This document shows, piece by piece, positions 61,740-64,000 of a stretch of 64,000 nt of DNA. The stretch spans positions 434,001 through 498,000 of the forward strand of contig NZ_CP071051.1 in the NCBI RefSeq assembly GCF_017161405.1, given 5' to 3'. This DNA comes from Leucobacter sp. CX169. GTDB lineage: Bacteria; Actinomycetota; Actinomycetes; Actinomycetales; Microbacteriaceae. Below the pieces are notes generated by a model that was not told the DNA's origin, ran no database searches, and saw only the letters and a program-made list of their open reading frames with translations. The number at the start of each line of letters is the position of its first letter. Position 1 is the stretch's first letter. The position numbers and the translations under genes were made by a program.

Positions 61740-63200
61740 GATACGCTCAACGAACTCGTGCTCGCCGGCGGCGACAAGCTCTGGACCTGGGCTGTGCTGC
61801 CCGTCCTCGTCATTCTCGGCCTCTACTTCACGATCCGATCGGGCGTCGTCCAGTTCCGCTGGTTCCCCGAGATGATTCGCACCCTGCTCGACAAGACGCC
61901 GACCAACGACGACGGCTCCCCGCAGTCGGTTTCCGCTTTTCAAGCGTTCACGATCTCCGCAGCTTCGCGGGTGGGCGTGGGCAACATCGCCGGCGTCGGC
62001 ACGGCGATCGCGATCGGTGGCCCGGGCGCCATCTTCTGGATGTGGACGATGGCGTTTATCGGGGGCGCCTCGAGCTTTGTCGAGTCCACGCTCGGCCAGC
62101 TGTTCAAGGTCAAGGATGCCTCAGGCTTCCGCGGTGGCCCGGCGTACTACATGCTGCACGGCCTGAAGTCACGCTGGATGGGAACGCTCTTTGCCGGGAT
62201 CCTGATCGTCTGCTTCCCCTTCGCGTTCAGCTCGCTGCAGGCCAATACGATCAGCGCGACGGTCTCCTCGAGCATCGGTGGCGACATCGGGTGGATCCCG
62301 TGGGTCGTCGGCGCGGTGCTTGCCGTGCTCACCGCGCTCGTGGTGTTCGGCGGCGTGCGTCGGATCGCGAGCGTCACGCAGGCGGTCGTCCCGGCGATGG
62401 CGTTGCTCTACCTGCTGCTCGGCCTCGTGATCGTGTTCATGAACCTCGACAAGCTCCCTGAGGTGTTCTCCTCGATCTACACGGAGGCGTTCGGGTTCAA
62501 CGAGGTCGTCGGTGCGACCTTCGGCATGATCCTGATGACGGGTGTGAAGCGCGGCATGTTTTCGAACGAGGCGGGCCTCGGGTCCGCGCCGAACGCCGGC
62601 GCGAGCGCCGCGGTGACCCACCCGGTGAAGCAGGGCCTCGTCCAGACGCTCGGCGTCTACTTCGACACGTTCCTGATCTGCAGCATCACCGCCTTCATTA
62701 TTCTGGTCTCCACCCCGGACCTCGCCGGCGCCACGCGCGGCATCGGGCTCACCCAGAACGCGATCGTGGGCAACCTCGGGCCCTGGTCGAACATTCTGCT
62801 CAGCGTCATCATCTTCCTGCTGGCATTTAGCTCGATCCTGGGCAACTACTACTACGGCGAGTCCAACATCGAGTTCATTTCGACGGGGCGGCGCGTGCTG
62901 CTCGGGTACCGCGTGCTCGCGGTCGCCTCGATTTTCTTCGGCTCGATCGCCTCGGCAGACCTGATCTGGAACACCGCCGACGGCATCATGGGCATTATGG
63001 CGCTCGTGAACCTGATCGCGATCGGGCTCTTGTCGGGCCTCGTCTTCAAGCTCATGCGCGACTACTCTGAGCAGCGCAGGGCCGGGCTGAACCCGGTCTT
63101 CACGCGCGACCGGCTGCCGGGCGTGACCGGCATCGAGTGCTGGGAGGACGAACTCAGCGTCACCGGGCCGATCCCTATCCGGGAGCGAACGGCGAAGTAG
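61737..63200 (+). CDS. Alanine/glycine:cation symporter family (AGCS) protein
   Basis: A 487-residue sodium- or proton-coupled amino acid symporter with about 11 membrane segments. Family signatures are clear: FTISAASRVGVGNIAGVGTA near residue 65, GGPGAIFWMW, and GMFSNEAGLGSAPNAGASA near 275. The amino end (MDTLNELVLAGGDKLWTWAVLP) and length match AlsT/AgcS. It probably imports alanine, glycine or a related amino acid. It follows the PucR gene and converges with the metallophosphoesterase gene, two bases apart. Confidence 0.95.
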   Translation: MDTLNELVLAGGDKLWTWAVLPVLVILGLYFTIRSGVVQFRWFPEMIRTLLDKTPTNDDGSPQSVSAFQAFTISAASRVGVGNIAGVGTAIAIGGPGAIFWMWTMAFIGGASSFVESTLGQLFKVKDASGFRGGPAYYMLHGLKSRWMGTLFAGILIVCFPFAFSSLQANTISATVSSSIGGDIGWIPWVVGAVLAVLTALVVFGGVRRIASVTQAVVPAMALLYLLLGLVIVFMNLDKLPEVFSSIYTEAFGFNEVVGATFGMILMTGVKRGMFSNEAGLGSAPNAGASAAVTHPVKQGLVQTLGVYFDTFLICSITAFIILVSTPDLAGATRGIGLTQNAIVGNLGPWSNILLSVIIFLLAFSSILGNYYYGESNIEFISTGRRVLLGYRVLAVASIFFGSIASADLIWNTADGIMGIMALVNLIAIGLLSGLVFKLMRDYSEQRRAGLNPVFTRDRLPGVTGIECWEDELSVTGPIPIRERTAK

Positions 63201-63202
63201 AA

Positions 63203-64000
63203 CTACGCCGCCTCGAGCACCAGCAGGGAGGCCTCGGGGCGGCACGCGAAGCGCACGGGCGCATAGATGGAGTTGCCGAGGCCGGCGCTCACGTTGAGGA
63301 AGGCGGCGCGGTGAGCGTCGTACCAGACGCTGAGCCCGCGCGCCTGGCTGACCGGGAGGTCGCAGTTCGCGGTGAGGGCCCCGAGGCCGGGCACGCGCAC
63401 CTGGCCGCCGTGCGTGTGGCCTGCCAGGATCAGCTCCGCGCCGCCTGCGAGCAGTGCGCCGAGGGGCGCCTGATAGGGGGCGTGGACGACGCCGATGCGG
63501 GTGGGTGCGGGCCCGTCCGCTGACTCGTGCTGTGCGCGTGTGTGGTCGAGGGCGCTACTCATCGTCGCGGCGTCGTCGTACCCGATGTGCGGGTCGTTCA
63601 TGCCGAACAGCTCGAAGCGCTGGCCGCGCAGTTCGAGCGACGCCGCATCGTTGTTGAGACTCGTGAAGCCGAGCTCATCGGACAGCACGCGGGTCAGCCG
63701 TGCGTTGTCGATGTCGGGGTGGCGCGTGCTCTTTCGGCTCGGCTCGCGGAGGTAGCGCATCGGGTTTTTCGCGATCGGGCCGTAGTAGTCGTTCGAGCCG
63801 TGTACGAAGACACCCGGGATACCGAGCTCGGCAAACGGGCGCAGCGCGCGCTCAAGGGCGGGGATCACGTCAAGGTGGCCAAGCAGGTCGCCCGTGAGCA
63901 CGACGAGGTCGGGGCGCAGCTCGGCGAGCGAGCGCACCCAGTCAATCTTCCCGTTCTGCCAGGGCGCCAGATGCAGATCCGACAGCTGCAGGATCCGGAC
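63203..64000 (-). CDS. Metallophosphoesterase (calcineurin-like), 5' end outside the window
   Basis: Partial, at least 266 residues; the frame is open to the last base of the window. Metal-binding blocks of the calcineurin-like fold run in order: SDLHL (near 63970), VVLTGDLLGH, VHGSNDYYG (where GNHD is usual, the His is Asp after Ser-Asn), and LAGHTHGGQVRVP. The group with LAPWQNGKIDW and YYGP resembles YkuE/YaeI-like membrane-associated phosphoesterases of actinobacteria, whose amino-terminal membrane anchor would lie beyond the window. Substrate unknown. Confidence 0.88.
   Translation of the reverse strand, partial: VRILQLSDLHLAPWQNGKIDWVRSLAELRPDLVVLTGDLLGHLDVIPALERALRPFAELGIPGVFVHGSNDYYGPIAKNPMRYLREPSRKSTRHPDIDNARLTRVLSDELGFTSLNNDAASLELRGQRFELFGMNDPHIGYDDAATMSSALDHTRAQHESADGPAPTRIGVVHAPYQAPLGALLAGGAELILAGHTHGGQVRVPGLGALTANCDLPVSQARGLSVWYDAHRAAFLNVSAGLGNSIYAPVRFACRPEASLLVLEAA

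Overview
The window is one contiguous piece of a high-GC Gram-positive (actinobacterial) chromosome. My best guess is Microbacteriaceae, perhaps Leucobacter or a close relative. This is inference from very GC-rich third codon positions, many start codons placed directly behind a -10 box (leaderless mRNAs), an actinobacterial L10 leader, a short SRP RNA, a carboxylase-epsilon/birA/PH-domain neighbourhood like that of mycobacteria, and an overlapping internal start in lysC as in Corynebacterium. No tRNA, rRNA or CRISPR array was seen. No gap between genes exceeds about 300 bases.

Layout. 1-5.9 kb: the 3' part of a polyamine-type ABC importer (permease, lipoprotein, ATPase), then a nitrilase-fold amidase, an RraA-fold protein lacking the usual catalytic Arg, and a beta-keto acid cleavage (BKACE) protein, followed by an Lrp regulator that converges on a second Lrp gene. 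6.4-14.5 kb: a conserved hypothetical, two membrane transporters, a zinc alcohol dehydrogenase with a divergent PucR regulator, a thiolase and a small membrane protein. 14.7-24.4 kb: a double-length Lrp regulator facing a seven-gene operon (polar amino acid ABC importer, 2-hydroxyacid dehydrogenase, amidohydrolase, ThDP decarboxylase, M20 amidohydrolase), which looks like a complete uptake and breakdown route for an amino-acid-derived amide or 2-oxo acid. 24.5-25.8 kb: an intact IS30-family element inserted in the loop of a REP-like palindrome, with a 3-bp target duplication.

25.9-30.2 kb: CoA pyrophosphatase, acyl-CoA carboxylase epsilon and beta subunits, divergent biotin ligase and a PH-domain membrane protein. 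30.3-34.6 kb: a degenerate ABC ATPase with a YhgE/Pip membrane protein behind a palindromic TetR-type operator, the TetR gene and an orphan YqaJ-type nuclease. 34.7-38.2 kb: a two-component system and rplJ-rplL with leader and terminator. 38.4-42.9 kb: a heterodimeric ABC exporter, a small membrane protein and a frameshifted small gene. 43.0-46.6 kb: a sortase-anchored subtilase-like protein whose 3' end carries the SRP RNA promoter, the SRP RNA, and a DUF559 protein flanked by degenerate repeats. 46.9-55.9 kb: core genes pta-ackA, dnaX-recR, lysC-asd. 56.0-63.2 kb: a second amino acid ABC importer with an FMN alpha-hydroxy acid oxidase, a divergent PucR regulator and an AGCS symporter. The window ends inside a metallophosphoesterase gene.

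Taken together the window is dominated by amino acid/polyamine uptake and catabolism modules, each paired with a local Lrp or PucR regulator, set among housekeeping loci. Three signals cut across genes: systematic leaderless starts, a strongly over-represented 14-bp palindrome (GGCAGGATCCTGCC), and a REP-like palindrome used as an IS30 target.
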